From Tenrec ecaudatus (lineage: Eukaryota > Chordata > Mammalia > Afrosoricida > Tenrecidae), in assembly GCF_050624435.1 (NCBI RefSeq), contig NC_134541.1, positions 5,777,983 to 5,841,982 on the forward strand: DNA of 64,000 nt. The letters run 5' to 3'. Below are positions 44,747 to 56,814 of this stretch, piece by piece (within the stretch, counting starts at the first letter, position 1; each line of letters opens with the position of its first letter). Below the pieces are notes generated by a model, which did no database searches, was not told where the DNA came from, and was given only the letters and a program-made list of their open reading frames with translations. A program made the translations under genes and the position numbers.

Positions 44747-46260
44747 TTAGCCTAAAGCCTTGACCACATGTGGCTTCTCCCCTGAGTGTATCCTCTGATG
44801 CATGCTGAGAGTTGTCTTTCGGCTAAACCCTCGCCCACATTCCTTACATACATAAGGTCTCTCACCTGTGTGTGTCCTCAGGTGTCTGATGAGAGTTGAC
44901 TTTCGGCTAAAGGACCTCTCACACTCTTTGCACACGTGTGGCTTTTCCCCTGAGTGTATCCTCTGGTGATTGATGAGATTTCCCTTCAAACCAAAGCCTC
45001 GCCCACACTCCTTACACACAAATGGTTTCTCCCCTAAGTGTGTCCTCTGGTGTCTGCTGAGATATAACTTTTGACTAAAGTCTCGCCCACACTCCTGACA
45101 CCTGTAAGGTTTTTCCCCTGAGTGTGTCCTTTGATGTAAGATGAGACTTGACTTGGCACTAAAGCCGCGCCCACATTCCTGACACTTGAAAGGTTTCTCA
45201 CCTGTGTGTGTTCTCTCATGTCTGATGAGATGTGACTTTCGTCTAAAGCCTCGCCCACATTCCTTACACACATGTGGTTTCTCTCCTGAGAGTAACCTCT
45301 GGTGTATGATAAAAGATGACTTACATTTAAAGCCTCGCCCACATTCCTTAAACACATATGGTTTCTCCCCTGAGTGGACCCTCTGGTGTATGGTGAGCAA
45401 TGACTTCCAAAGAAAGCTGCGTCCACATTCCTGACACACATATGGTTTGTCCCCAGAATGTTTCCTCAGGTGTACAAGCAGACATGATTTGGAGGCAAAC
45501 CCTCGCCCACACTCCTTACACACATGTGGTTTCTCCTCTGAGTGTATCCTCTGGTGGTTGGTGAGCTGTGACTTCCAGTCGAAGCCTCGTCCACATTCCT
45601 TACACAGGTAAGGTTTCTTACTTGAGTGTTTGCATTGGTGTTTGATCACATATGATTTCTGATTAACACCTCGCCCACACTCTTTGCTCACACGTAGCTT
45701 CTCCCCTGAGTGTATACTTTGTTGCTGAAGGAGACAGGGTTTCTGGGTAAGGCCTTGGCAACACTCACTGTCTAAATGTGGCTTCTCCTGGGAAAGAGCC
45801 TTCTGATTTGTGAAATTTGATTTCAAGCTGCAGTCTGGCTCATCTTGTCTACAAGGAATTACTCCAAATCTTGAGGTTGCTAATCTCTTCGAACCCTTGT
45901 CTGTTTCCACAGAGCTTTTTTCCCTTTGGGCGGAGTCGGCCTTCATTCCTACCACTGTGTTGTGTTTTCTGGGGCTTGATGACTGTCCCCGGGCAGAACT
46001 GGAGAATGCTCTTGAGGACTCTCTCTCCCCTGTGCTCACACACAAGGACTTGGAGACTTCTCTGTCCCGCCCTTGCGTGTTTTCATTTCTGCAGTTCTCA
46101 TCAGAAACCTGATGCTCGGGCTGCCCTGCGCTGGAATCCTCTGAATGGAAGTGACTCTGTGCACACAAGTCCGGGAAGATCTGACGCACATGCTGCCTGA
46201 GGAATTGTACACAGGAGAAGGCTAGGAGGCAGGAGGAGTAGTACATTTGTGACGTTGGTT
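44747..46260 (-). CDS. ZNF343: KRAB zinc-finger gene, ZNF343-like: terminal finger exon
   Basis: Exon 4 of a four-exon gene on the minus strand, encoding a nuclear DNA-binding repressor. The acceptor is ctctctcctacag before 46260. The G of exon 3 plus AA makes a Glu codon and the frame continues for 503 codons. The first part has the ZNF343-specific text [17 protein letters not shown] and later [22 protein letters not shown]. Then come 12 finger units. Nine keep C2H2 ligands. Units 1 and 2 lack a first Cys or His, and unit 6 has Cys-to-Phe and His-to-Leu. The frame ends in the 13th finger (HVVKALG, stop), where bases are missing around the second Cys. The ORF that starts at 46387 includes intron sequence, so that start was not used. 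I name it from memory of the human protein; a close paralogue is possible. Confidence 0.8.
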
Positions 46261-46650
46261 CTGTAGGAGAGAGAGAATCCCATGAATAGAGCACGAGCAG
46301 TGGTGCATTCTCTCCAGACAGACAGCATCTCCCTGCTGGAGTCCCAGGAAAACCTTCTCTTTCACTCGCGCGCTCTCTCTGTCTCACTCACACAAACATG
46401 CATTCAACAAGTAGCTGAAAGGGTGACGGTTCCAAAGACAGGCCTAAAGATTTCTTGGCAATCTGTATCTAGAAGGCCATAAATCCCGGGAAGTGTTCTA
46501 ATTATGCGTTCACTAAGAGTTGGCATACTCTTGCTGGCACTAACAATGATCCTACACACACATTAGCCATTCACGATAAGTCCAACACAATTTGTTTCCC
46601 ACTAATGGGTCACTTGGTTTCCATTTTTATCAATCAGCCTACTGACTGCA
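46261..46650. other. Intron 3 of ZNF343-like gene, left part
   Basis: Starts with a pyrimidine-rich acceptor (ctctctctcctacag on the minus strand). The rest of the intron runs to 50791 and holds SINEs and L1 copies. Confidence 0.6.
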
Positions 46651-46654
46651 ATCC

Positions 46655-46830
46655 AGGACTCTAGGTGGGGCCGTGGTTAAAGCCCTGGGCTGCAATCCAA
46701 ACACATGATGGCTCAACTTAGCAAAAGCTCAAAGGGAGAATGCTGTGGAAGTGTGCTTCTACAGAATTGGACAGCCTGGGAAGCCCAGCTTGTGCTCGGC
46801 AAACAGCTTCTCCTACAGTAGGCCTTGTCC
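46655..46830 (+). mobile_element. Diverged tRNA-type SINE (AfroSINE-like)
   Basis: ctaggtggggccgtggttaaagccctgggctgcaatcc is AfroSINE-like in the head. The tail (gaatgctgtggaagtgtgcttctac) is weakly similar. Confidence 0.5.
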
Positions 46831-47579
46831 TTCTCCTAGAAACCTCTAAGCCTAGGGCACGCACAATGACCTACTCGGATACTTGTTATTCCTTGGAAAT
46901 AAGAGTTCCTCTATGACCTATGTGGAAATCACCATGACTTTTCTTTTGATAAAGTGGGAATGACAAAATACAAAGCCACTCTATCTGGTGGACTTCAAAT
47001 ATGGGAGAGAGTCTATGTGTGAAAATGGCAGAGGGGTATTTGCAGCACTTGCATATGCCCACCTTTGAGTGAATGATGATCAGGATCAGCCCAAAGCTGA
47101 TGAACATGCAGGGCAGTCAAGTCAGCCCTACCTCCAACCTCCAACTGATTCATGAATTCTGAGAGTAGCCATCTTCCTCATGGTACAATTGACCTTTGTT
47201 CTCGGGCTGGTAATTCATTGTAACGAGTACAGAGAACTCGCAGATCAGCATTAGCGTTAGGTGGTGGATTCAAAGACAGGCTGCAGCTCAGCATCAGGAG
47301 ACGTGTCGGCAGAGCCTCGCTGCTTCAGTGCAGCAGCTCTCTCAGCTCCTCTCCACTGTGTGGGTGTCCCGTCAGCCGCCAGAGGAAAATATGTTTTGGA
47401 CCCGTGAACGTCCTCACTAACGTGCATGCACATGGCCCATGTCAGACTTGGAACTGTTGTCTCTGTCACCACTGGGCTGTTTCCAGGTCTCTCACGGTCT
47501 CTACTTTTAAGGCTCTTTTACAGGATCCCTCTCCCTTTTTACTTCTCCCCCTTTTTCCTGTGTTGCTTCCTCTCTGGAA
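46831..47579. other. Intronic, nothing recognised
   Basis: No coding or repeat signature. Confidence 0.4.
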
Positions 47580-47584
47580 AAATA

Positions 47585-47790
47585 CCCCTCGGTGAGGCTG
47601 TCAGCTTACCGACAGCATCGACTGAACTCACAGTAACACCATTTAGAGACTCGGGGACTGTAAACCTTTATGGGAGCAGACAGCCTCACCTCATCTTTAT
47701 CCAGAGGCGTGGTTGGTGGGTTTGTACTGCTGACCCTGTGGGTAGAAAAATTCTGAAACTACAGTGCCACCAGGGTTTCTTGCTCCCACA
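47585..47790 (-). mobile_element. AfroSINE, reverse orientation
   Basis: cgactgaactcacagtaacacc, gactgtaaacctttatgggagcagacagcctcacctcatctttatcc, ggtttgtactgctgaccctgtgg, and ccaccagggtttc at the head: a full-length but diverged copy. Confidence 0.85.
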
Positions 47791-48439
47791 GGTAAATTCC
47801 TAAGACTACCACCAATCTTCTGTGGAAACACTCCAATTGCTCAGGAGCTGTAGAAACTTCCTTTAACAGTACGTTAAGAGCAGCACATAATAGTTTATGA
47901 CCAAAAAGAAAAGATCAAGCCATGCTGTTGAACAGCTTAGCTTGTAAATGAAACACGTAACGGTAGATGAGTATGTGTACATGTACAGGATGGGACATGC
48001 ACAAACATGTCTCTTCATATGTATTCCTCTATGTATGAATACATACAAGCAGCACACAACTGTGGAAACATCCTAGACATGACTGGATTGGTTCACCTGA
48101 GTAAAGAGGTTAAAAGTTGTCCCCATCGTAAGGGGACGACTGAGTCACTCAACAGGTATAAGACAGTTCATCAACACAAAGTGACACGAAAGTACTCAAG
48201 CACAGAAGAACAAGTACAACCCGAGTCCACTGCGGTAATGCCAAATAGCACAATGGGCTTAGAGGAAAAGTAATCAAATTCATAATTCCTGGGTCAGGTA
48301 TTCTGGCAGGAGTCAAGCCACACTCAAGGATACGTATGTTATACAACAATAATCAATATCTCAATAAGAAGTAGCAGATGGCATTCGGGATGAAAGGTAT
48401 CTTTCCTACCTCTCCAATGTCTTTAAGGACCACAGAGGG
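47791..48439. other. Intronic, nothing recognised
   Basis: No coding or repeat signature. Confidence 0.4.
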
Positions 48440-50098
48440 AGGAAGGAAGGAAACAAGAAAAAGTGATGGCATGGGGGATAGAGCACTAATCCACCAATCG
48501 GGAGAGTACTGTTTAGGTCTCCACAGGAAAGGGAGATCGACACCAAACCTCGCTCCTGTGTGCCAAGCCTTTGGGGCAACACACCCGCCTGGAACAGCTC
48601 ATTTACAGAGGGACTGGCACCAATTCAAACTATGTTGACCCCCTTCCTAGAAGAAGTTGGTACAGACAGCACTGAAGATACAGGCTGGGGACAGTGGCTG
48701 TTCTGTCCTGGCAACATGGGAGCAAACTGAGAGTGAAAAGGAGAGAGAGTGTAGACCTCATTCTGGTTTACCAACCTTTGAGGGCAATGCTCCTGACTAG
48801 AGTAGTCAATGAATAACAGTCAGCAAATATACCTGGAAGTATGTATAGGCATTTTTGGGGTTTATGGTTTCTTTTCTATTTTTTAAAACATGTCTACCTA
48901 TATAAGATATGCAAGATAAACAATCTTGAGGAGAAAGCCTACAGTTCCGGGGTAGGAGACTTCGGAATGGGGAGGAGGAGGTGGGGGAGGCAGGGGTTGG
49001 GTGCGAGCAGGAGCCAACAAACTCAGGAACAGGGAAACAACAAGAGGGCTAAAATTGATGGTGTACAGTGCTTGGTGTTGTTTGTTCAATGGTAATTTAG
49101 CCAAGAAGAATTACTGAACGCCAAAAGAAGGGTGAACATGACAGTGGGGCAGGAGGAAAGTAAAAGGACACACAGGAAGGTAACAGGAGGTAAAAGCTAT
49201 ACAGAGAGGTATGAATAAAAACACATATGTACATAGATTAAAATTAAAAGATTGGGCTATGTATATCCATTTCTATGTTATAGCATTAAGGTAGCGGACA
49301 GACTTTGGACCTCTATTTACTCTTCTCTCAGCACAAGAACAATCTGTCCCAATAATATGGCACTGCATGTACTCACCCTCCCAACATGATCACTATTGAT
49401 GAAGACAAAATGGGAGCATAAGCAAATGTGGCGAAGGAAGCTGATGGTGTCCGGCTATTAAAACACAAAGCATCTTGAATCTTAAAGGCTTGAAATTAAA
49501 CAAGGGCCCATCTGGAAGGGAAGCAACAAATCCCACATGGAAGAAGCATAACAGCCTAAGTGATCACAAGGTATTGACTGGATCAGATATCAGAAGATCA
49601 AAAAGAAACAATTATATTGGTGTCAGCAAGGGGCCAGATTAGAGATCCGAAGGCCAAGTGTTGATAATTGGACATTCCCTCACAGAGGGACAAAAGGGAT
49701 GATTCATCCTGGGTACAGTACAGCACCAAGGAAACTTACAATATTCCTCTTTTCTTTAATGCTTCCTCTCCCTACTATCAGGGCCCTCGTTCTATCTCAC
49801 ACATGCTGCTAGACCAGGGTATGTACAGTAGAACAGATACAGAGCCCTGGACACATGGGAGCCACCAAGGAGACACCTCTGAGAAACAGCAATGAGTCAA
49901 GATTCTGGGAAGGAAGGAAGTGGCAGCAATAATGGATGTAAACTGCACCACCCCCCGACTCTCCTGAGAGGTAAGAATGACAGAACTGTGAGTGAAGGGA
50001 AACATTGGATGGTGTAGTAAGTAAAATATACGGATGCACGTATGGATTTTGATAAGAGTTGCACGAGCCCCCAATAAAATGATTAAAATATAAAAAAG
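48440..50098 (+). mobile_element. L1 3' UTR, older 5'-truncated copy
   Basis: From gatggcatgggggatagagcactaatcc through ctgatggtgtccggctatt, cacatggaagaagcataacagcc to cacgagcccccaataaaatgattaaa. It is older than the 25.5 kb copy by eye and lies in the ZNF343-like gene intron in antisense to it. Confidence 0.8.
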
Positions 50099-50101
50099 AA
50101 G

Positions 50102-50685
50102 GGACATAATAATAATATATCATTTATTGACACATAAACCCTTCAGGACCAATAATGAGAACAGAGATACTAGGAGGATAAGAGGAAGTGTGGGGGAATC
50201 ATGGGGAGTTGATCACAAGGATCAACATATAACCCCTCCCAAGGGGACAAACAGAAATGTGAGTGAAGTGAGACAGAGCAATATATAACATATGAAAATA
50301 ATAACCTATAATTTCTCAAGGGTTCATGAGGAAGAGGGGGAAAATGAGGCACTAATATCAAGGGTTCAAGTTGAAAGAAATGCTTTGCAAATGATAGCAA
50401 CATATGTGCAAAAGTGCTTGACACAAAGGATGTCTGTATGTGTTATAAGAGATGTAAGAGCCCCCAATTAAATATATATATTAATTTATTAAGGGTTCAC
50501 AAGGGTGGTTGTGTGGGAACGGGAGGAATAGAGAGGAGCTGATTTATCAAAGGGCACAAGTAGAAAGGAAATGTTTTGAAACTGGCAACTTCTGTATAAG
50601 TCTGCTTGATAGAACTGATTTATGATTGTTACAGTATCTGTAATAACCCAATAAAATGATTAATAAAAAATAAAAAGATGATGTT
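50102..50685 (+). mobile_element. Two further L1 3' ends in series
   Basis: cttcaggaccaataatgagaacag to gtaagagcccccaattaaat (to 50480), then ggttcacaagggtgg to aataacccaataaaatgattaataaaa. With the previous copy, three L1 tails lie in a row next to the KRAB exon. Confidence 0.8.
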
Positions 50686-50687
50686 CA

Positions 50688-50918
<231 letters not shown>

Positions 50919-51419
50919 CTAGAATGAATAAGGAATCAATGCAGCAAAACACCATCAATTTTCACCACCAGAGTTTCCTGAGAGCTCTGAAGAATCTGCA
51001 TCTGGGGAACTTCATCTAGTTCCTCCACCAAGTACCCCAGACTTGTCACAAAAGCGATCCAGGACCACAGGACTAGAGGAGCAACCCTTGGACAGGTAGG
51101 AAGTCCTTTGGGATCAAGTGGGATGCCTTCAGCTGTGCTCTGAACTCAATGGTTGGTGTCAAAAGAGGGTCAGGACAAAGGAGGGCAGAGGCATGTGTGA
51201 CCTTGGGTGCAGTGCTGGGTTTTCCTTCTCCTTACTTAATCTGGAGGTCAGATGTAGGTTCCATGGATTTTTCCCATGGAGCCCAGGACAGCTACCAAAT
51301 TTGAAGCCGAGATGCAGAAGGAAAGAGAGTCTAACTCTACATTTGTGGCCAGCAATGCAAGGGAGGGTGTTGTTGAATCTATGTCGCAATCTGAAAGACC
51401 ATACCTTTAAACTGATTAG
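50919..51419. other. Intron 2 of ZNF343-like gene, part
   Basis: Has local similarity to 30590-30690 of the duplicated block. No coding signature. Confidence 0.4.
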
Positions 51420-51590
51420 ATCTGACATAGTTCTAGTTCTAAGTGGATATAATCGGAGAAGGGAGAAGATGAAGCTTTTTACTCCTGTAAAAGACTGACG
51501 GAATCGGTAACCCACAGGGGCTGTTCTCTGTCCCGTAGGGTTGCTGTGAGCTGGAACGGACTCGGTGACGGTGAGTGTGAGTTGCTGAGA
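51420..51590 (+). mobile_element. AfroSINE, 3' half
   Basis: tgaagctttttactcctgtaaaagactgacggaatcggtaacccacaggggctgttctctgtcccgtagggttgctgtgagctggaacggactcggtgacggtgagtg is AfroSINE body and tail. Confidence 0.85.
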
Positions 51591-51884
51591 ATCAATGAAA
51601 GCACTCCTGTGCGGGCAGCTGGTGCCAGAAGGGAACGGGAATGTGGCAAAGTGGACAGTGTGGTATTTCATATTTGTTGGTGCTGGATCATACTCCTGGC
51701 ACTAAGACAGCCTGGTATAGATGCCTGTTGACGCTCTATCACAGTACCTACAAATTCTATTGTTATTAAGCGATTTCTACTGTTTCAAAAGGTAATTAAA
51801 AGTGGAAAAGGAAAAAAAATGGAAAAGGATGCCAGTGTATAGGTCCTAGGATGCGGAGTACACAGATGCATAGTATATTTTAAG

Positions 51885-52085
51885 GTGCTCTGGAGGGGGA
51901 GTAAGATACTACCTCAAGGTCAGTAATTCAAAACCACAAGATACTCCAAGGGAGAAAGATCAGGTTTTCAAAACAAAGTCTCAGATAGATACAGGGATAG
52001 TTTGACACGGTCCAGTAAGATCACTACAAATAGCTATAAACTCAAGGTCAATGATGTAGGTTTTCCAGTAGTGCAATTTACTTAG
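51885..52085 (+). mobile_element. AfroSINE, diverged
   Basis: ctacctcaaggtcagtaattcaaaacc, caagggagaaagatcagg, ggtccagtaagatcactacaaatagc correspond to box B, body and tail. Confidence 0.65.
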
Positions 52086-52322
52086 TAGTACTTTGAAAAA
52101 CAAAATAATCTCAGTTAAAAAAAAATTTCTTCGTAGAGTTCCCTGGATTCCTAATATTAATATTTCTCAACAATAAAAATAAAACGCACAAAAGAGCAAT
52201 AAGCTACATAGCACAAAATGTATAAAGGTTGGTTGCCTTTTCTTATCTTAAGACGGGAGAAGAAAGGCCTACTCTCTGGAAATGAATCAACACTTCACAA
52301 AAATGCGATGATCCCAACTCAC

Positions 52323-52384
52323 CAGTATTTGCTGCTGCTTCTGCTTTTTCTCTTGGGGCCAGTCATTATCATGAGAAGACAAAC
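52323..52384 (-). CDS. ZNF343: Exon 2 of ZNF343-like gene
   Basis: 62 bases between ttag acceptor and gtgagt donor on the minus strand. It encodes GLSSHDNDWPQEKKQKQQQIL with the first codon split from exon 1. Its phase joins exon 1 (phase 1) and exon 3 (phase 0) without a stop. The human ZNF343 counterpart, as I recall it, has a similar linker before the KRAB box. An aligned but shorter copy exists at 29542-29600. Confidence 0.8.
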
Positions 52385-52567
52385 CTAAGTGCACAAGAGA
52401 AGTCGTGAGAAAGAATACCCTGTATAATCTGTCAGTAGTTCTGATATGGGAGGGGGAAATGCACCCACTTTAGTAAGCTGTGGCTTACTCTAACTCTAGT
52501 AAGGGTTCTCACCTGAATCTGCAGCCTAGGTCCCCTCTTCACCTCCCAGACCCTGAGCAACTCTCAC

Positions 52568-52595
52568 CTTCTGTGAGCTTCTTCATGGCGTCCAT
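52568..52595 (-). CDS. ZNF343: Exon 1 (coding start) of ZNF343-like gene
   Basis: ATG at 52595 encodes MDAMKKLTE, then a split Gly codon at a gtgagag donor (52567). An in-frame TGA lies 18 bases upstream of the ATG, so this is the first possible start. A second ATG four codons on (MKKLTE) corresponds better to the text I recall in human ZNF343. Joined exons 1-4 give one frame of 576 codons. An upstream non-coding exon or promoter was not located; it may lie to the right, past the L1 copy. Confidence 0.75.
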
Positions 52596-52842
52596 ATCTT
52601 CCCTGTTCCTTCAAGCCAAGGTCTTCCAGGTCTGCTCTGAGTATAAGGACCTGAACATGCAGAGTCACAGTGCAGTGGCGGCCTGGAAATGGAGTATGTT
52701 TTTTTGTTTTTTCGGGTAAACCAAGTTTGTTTTGCTTTTTAAGTAGTGTTCTTAAAAGCACTACAGCTTGGTATAAATGATGTAAATTAGTGTAAGTAAT
52801 TTCAAAAGCCAGATTTCTGTTTTATTTTGAATGTGATGTTAA

Positions 52843-52856
52843 AAAGATGCAGCCTA
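52843..52856. repeat. TSD left of L1
   Basis: aaagatgcagccta, repeated at 55176-55189. Confidence 0.85.
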
Positions 52857-55175
52857 GAGGGACCACACTTCAACCGAGTGTCCCAAGGTGTGAATGCAAC
52901 CTTCTGGTGTGGAGTAGGCAAGCAGTGGAGATGTCTGGGGGCCTGTCCCCAGGACCAGATACTAAGTGGATGCCTGCCCCCAGAAGAATTTATTTCAAAG
53001 GATGGCATTGAATCTGCAGCTCTGGGAGAGGGACATATATGATCGGAGCACATGGGAGCAGATGACGGGAGGGGGAGGAAAGAATGGAACACATCCTGGC
53101 CCACCAGGCCCTGTGGACGATCACCCCAATTGGAGCAGCCAGTCGACAGAGAGGACCACATGGTCAGCCCCACTATGAGACATGACGGCCCTGACTGACC
53201 CATGGCCCTGTGGGGGACAGCACAGGAGACAGTGTGGAATTTTCACCCGACCTCATTCCACCACACCGAGGCAAAGCAATGGGGGAGTGCAGCGGAGCAG
53301 CAAGGGAATGGAGCGGCAAGGTCCCCGGGAATGCTGAAGGTGCACTTTGGGGCCAGGGCGTGGTCTCCCAACAGACTGGACTGGAAATCACTCCTAAAGG
53401 CCAACAAATGATCCTTGAACCAACTACAAGCTTTTCTTTCTTGTTGTGTTTTGTCTTGTTGTCAGTGGTTTGTTGTTGTTTTGTTGTATATTGTTGCTTG
53501 GTTTTGCGCTGTCTTCTTTTTGTGCATGTTATTATCTATGTAGGTCTGTCTAAATGAGATTGGCTGGATGAACAAGCTGGAGGAAAAACAAAGGGACCGT
53601 CAATTCCCAGGGGAAATGGGATAGGGGGAGGTGGGGGGTAAAGAAGTGGTGGTAACAAACCCAGGGAACAGGGAACAACAAGTGATCCAAATTGGTGGTG
53701 ATGTGTGTGTGGCAGACCTGGTGGGACATGACCAAGGGTAATATAACAGTGGTATTGCTGAAACCCAGGTGGGGAAGGAGAATGATAGTGGGACAGGAGG
53801 AAAGTCAAGGGAAATAGAGGAAAGAGCTGGGAGGCAAAGGCCATTTATAGAGATCTGGACAAAGACATGTACATATGCAAATATATATACATATGAGGAT
53901 GGGAATAGATGGATGGGCCTATATTTATAGGTTTAGTATTAAGGTGGCGGAAAGTCATTGGGCTTCTACTCAAGTACTCACTCAATGCAAGAATGCTTTC
54001 TTCTATTAAATTGGCATTCTATGATGCTCACCCTCCAGACACAACCGCTGAACACAAAGAGGGTGAATAAGCAAATGTGGTGAAGAAAGCTGATGGTGCC
54101 CGGCTATCAAAAGAGATAGCGCCTGGAGTCCTAGAGGCTTGAAGATAAACAAGCAGCCATCTAGATAAGAAGCAACCAAGCCCACATGGAAGAACACACC
54201 AGCCTGTGTGATCTGGAGGTTTCGAAGGGATCAGTTATCAGGCATCGAAGAACAAAAAAATCGTATCATGGGGTGCACATCTCCATGATACGATCTCTGA
54301 GGACAAACGGTGCATAAGCAAATGTGGAGAAGAAAGCTGATGATGCCCGGATATCAAAAAAAGATAGTCTTAAAGACTTGAAGGTAAACAATCAACCATC
54401 TAGCTCAGAAGCAACAAAGCCCACATGGAAAAAAGCACACCAGCCTGTGCGATAACGAGGTGTTGAAGGGATCAGGTATAAGGCATCATCAGAACCAAAA
54501 AAAAAAAAAATCTTACCATAGTGAATTAGGGGGGGAGTGCAGAGTGGAGACCCAAAACCCATGTGTCAGCCACTGGAGATCCCCATGCAGAGGGGTCTAC
54601 GGGAGGAGATGAGCCAGTCAGGGTGCTCTGTAGCACCGAAGAAGAATACACCTTTCCTCCAGTTCCTAAATGTTTCCTCCCTTCCCTCCCCGACACTCAC
54701 ATGATCCAAATTGTACCTTGCAAGGCTGGATAGAGCAGAAGATGTACACTGGTGCAGGTAGGAGCTGGAGGCACAGGGAATCCAGGGGAGATGATATACC
54801 TTCATGACCAGGGGTGTGAGTGGTGATACTGGGAGGGTAACGGGAGAGTGGGCTGGAAAGAGGGAACCGATTATAAGGATCTACATATGACTTCCTTCCT
54901 GGGGAACGGACAACAGAAAAGGGGGTGATAGGAGACAAACACAGGGAAAGATATGACAAAATAATAATTTATTTGTAACTTATCAAGGGCTCATGAGGGA
55001 GGGGATAGCGGGGAGGGAGGGGGAAAAAAGAGGACCTGATGCTAAGGGCTTAAGTAGAGAGCAAATGCTTTGAAAATGATGAGGGCAATGAATGTACAGA
55101 TGTGCTATACACAATTGGTGTATGTATGGACTGTCCTAAGAGTTGTATGAGCCCCTAATAAAATGATTTTTTTTT
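52857..55175 (+). mobile_element. L1 3' UTR insertion with clear TSD
   Basis: 2.3 kb of 5'-truncated L1 3' UTR, including the duplicated 240-base module (54030-54250, 54280-54500), ending at cccctaataaaatgatttttttt. A 14-bp repeat aaagatgcagccta lies at 52843-52856 and 55176-55189. The 3' tail is T-rich in place of A-rich, which is odd. It is absent from the paralogous block at 29-31 kb, so it postdates the duplication or was lost there. Confidence 0.9.
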
Positions 55176-55189
55176 AAAGATGCAGCCTA
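55176..55189. repeat. TSD right of L1
   Basis: Second copy of aaagatgcagccta. Confidence 0.85.
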
Positions 55190-55515
55190 TTCTAACGGGA
55201 TAAATATTTTAACCATTTCACTTCGAGTTAATGAAGACTCGCAAATGAGCAACACTCCTCATTGAGGAAAACAAAAAGCTGGTGTCAACAAGCGACAGCA
55301 CACACACAAAAGAACTATGTAATAATAACTAAAGGTGTTCCCATATTTTCTGAAGTCGCTTTACAATGGGATGATATGCACATGATCTTGCTGCAAACTT
55401 GTCATAAATACTGTAATACATGTAGTCTAGACTAACAGTTCAGTCCAAGAGGTGCTAAATTCAGATGATGCAGCACTAGGAGTATGGTTTTTTTCAATGG
55501 CAACTTCACCCCACT
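55190..55515. other. No recognisable gene
   Basis: Flank of the duplicated block, AT-rich; no signature. Confidence 0.4.
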
Positions 55516-55517
55516 GA

Positions 55518-55680
55518 CTGCTTAAAACAAGGCCTGGTTCCTGTGGATTCCAACTCACAGCAACCCTCGAGGACCTTACAAGGTTTCTGGGACTGGATTC
55601 TTTATAGAAGCCATGTGTCTCCTCTTTTGCCAGCAGGGCATTCGGTGAGTTCCTAGCCACTCAGGTATTAGCCAAAGCTC
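55518..55680 (-). mobile_element. AfroSINE, reverse orientation
   Basis: tggattccaactcacagcaaccctcgaggacc, caaggtttctgggactggattctttatagaagccatgtgtctcc: reversed tail and body. Confidence 0.75.
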
Positions 55681-56155
55681 CCAGGGGTCTTGTGGCCTAG
55701 GAGACCCACCAGTAACTCACAGCCATAGAGGACTATTCTCTTCAAACCATTTTAACAGGGAACTCTGCACCACAATGACCATCCCTAGAGGCAGTGCCCG
55801 CAGCCTTCAAACAACTGGTCTGCACCCCACTTCCACAGGGAACTCTGGGGGCCAATATGTGTCTCATATGCACAGATGTCTGCTGAGCTCTTTCTTATAT
55901 AAACTAGTACTGGGAATTCAACAGATTTTTCAGAGTTGATCTTATTTGCCTCTGTGGGTTTACTAGACTGAACTCTTCATGCGAGGAGAAAGCCTCATCT
56001 TTCTCATGGAGGTGGCTGTTGCTTTCATTTGCTGACCTTGTGGTCAGCAGCCCAAACTATCCCTCACTATGTCACCAGGGTTCCCTGAGTTTGGCTTTTT
56101 GGTTTCAAAGTGCTGTTGGCCTGCCCTGCTAACCTGTCTCAATAGTAACAAAATG
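55680..56155. repeat. Segmental duplication block, copy 2 part B
   Basis: Partner of 31040-31570, including the shared AfroSINE. Confidence 0.85.
55950..56095 (-). mobile_element. AfroSINE, shared by both duplicate blocks
   Basis: gaggagaaagcctcatctttctc, tgctgaccttgtggtcagcagcccaaac, caccagggttcc; same site as 31345-31505. Confidence 0.75.
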
Positions 56156-56204
56156 AGGTTTACCAATGCTTTCTCCTCCCCATCCCAATGCTATTCAAAG
56201 GTAG

Positions 56205-56300
56205 CTAGATTAGGGATAAAGGGGGTTGTCTCCACCGACTGCCTAGTGAGACAAAAATTAGCTGTCCTTGACACAATAAAGGGTTGGAATGGACTCAGGC
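56205..56300. repeat. Dispersed repeat, copy 1
   Basis: agattagggataaagggggttgtctccacc and the next ~70 bases match 59372-59475 (agattaaggataaagggggttgtctccacc). Identity of the element is unknown. Confidence 0.65.
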
Positions 56301-56309
56301 ACTGCGGTA

Positions 56310-56745
56310 GTTACATAATCAGTTGTCAGTTTGAGTGGTCAATCAGTTGTCACTCTTAAGAGTGAAGGGGTGGAGGTTAGCCTGTTGATCAGATGGAAGC
56401 TTGATGACCTACTCCCTTTGGAGGCACGAAGGCGATAAATATCTCATTGGAAGAGGGACACACACTCACTCCCTGTGAGACATTCTTCTTGACAAGCCAC
56501 ATGGAGACAGGCTGATGGCAGGCAGAGCTTCGGCGCTGGAGAAGCCAGGTGAAGAAGCCTGCCAGTGCTGAGATCCTTACAATGCCACTGGATCCACACG
56601 ACTCCCCACCCACTGTCCTGTGATTGTCCTGCATTCGAAATCATTGAATGAGTGTGAAAGAGGAATTTATAGATTGGAATCGGACATATGGGCTAATGCC
56701 GAGACCACTTTCAACCATGGGCCTTGACAAAGCGCATGGAGGAGG
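56310..56745 (+). mobile_element. ERV-L-type (MLT2-like) LTR fragment
   Basis: tcagttgtcagtttgagtgg at the start, gataaatatctc, gccagtgctgagatccttac and tcattgaatgagtg...ggacatatgggctaatg match the solo LTR at 7.5-8.0 kb in order. Confidence 0.6.
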
Positions 56746-56814
56746 AGCATTCAAAGAAGGCTCCACCAAGGAAGTCCCTTCTGTGAACCCTTTGGAATTA
56801 TTGGCCTGTTATCG

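Larger units (their letters stand above)
52266..52690 (-). repeat. Segmental duplication block, copy 2 part A
   Basis: Partner of 29483-29900; holds exons 1 and 2 of the ZNF343-like gene. Confidence 0.75.

Noticed and set aside
45186-45434. 84-base spaced repeats resembling a CRISPR array
   Set aside because: They are zinc-finger codon repeats; units differ and encode C2H2 fingers.
44747-46260. PRDM9 as identity of the finger array
   Set aside because: Finger style is similar (ECGRGF), but the exons upstream give KRAB joined directly to ZNF343-like text. No PR/SET or SSXRD domain is present, and fingers are not near-identical.
44747-46387. Finger ORF starting at the ATG at 46387
   Set aside because: The first 42 codons lie in intron 3; a strong acceptor at 46261 and the KRAB exon phase show the true exon starts at 46260.
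51159-51671. 170-codon ORF on minus
   Set aside because: Reads antisense through an AfroSINE and intron; no family signature, no splice link to the ZNF gene.
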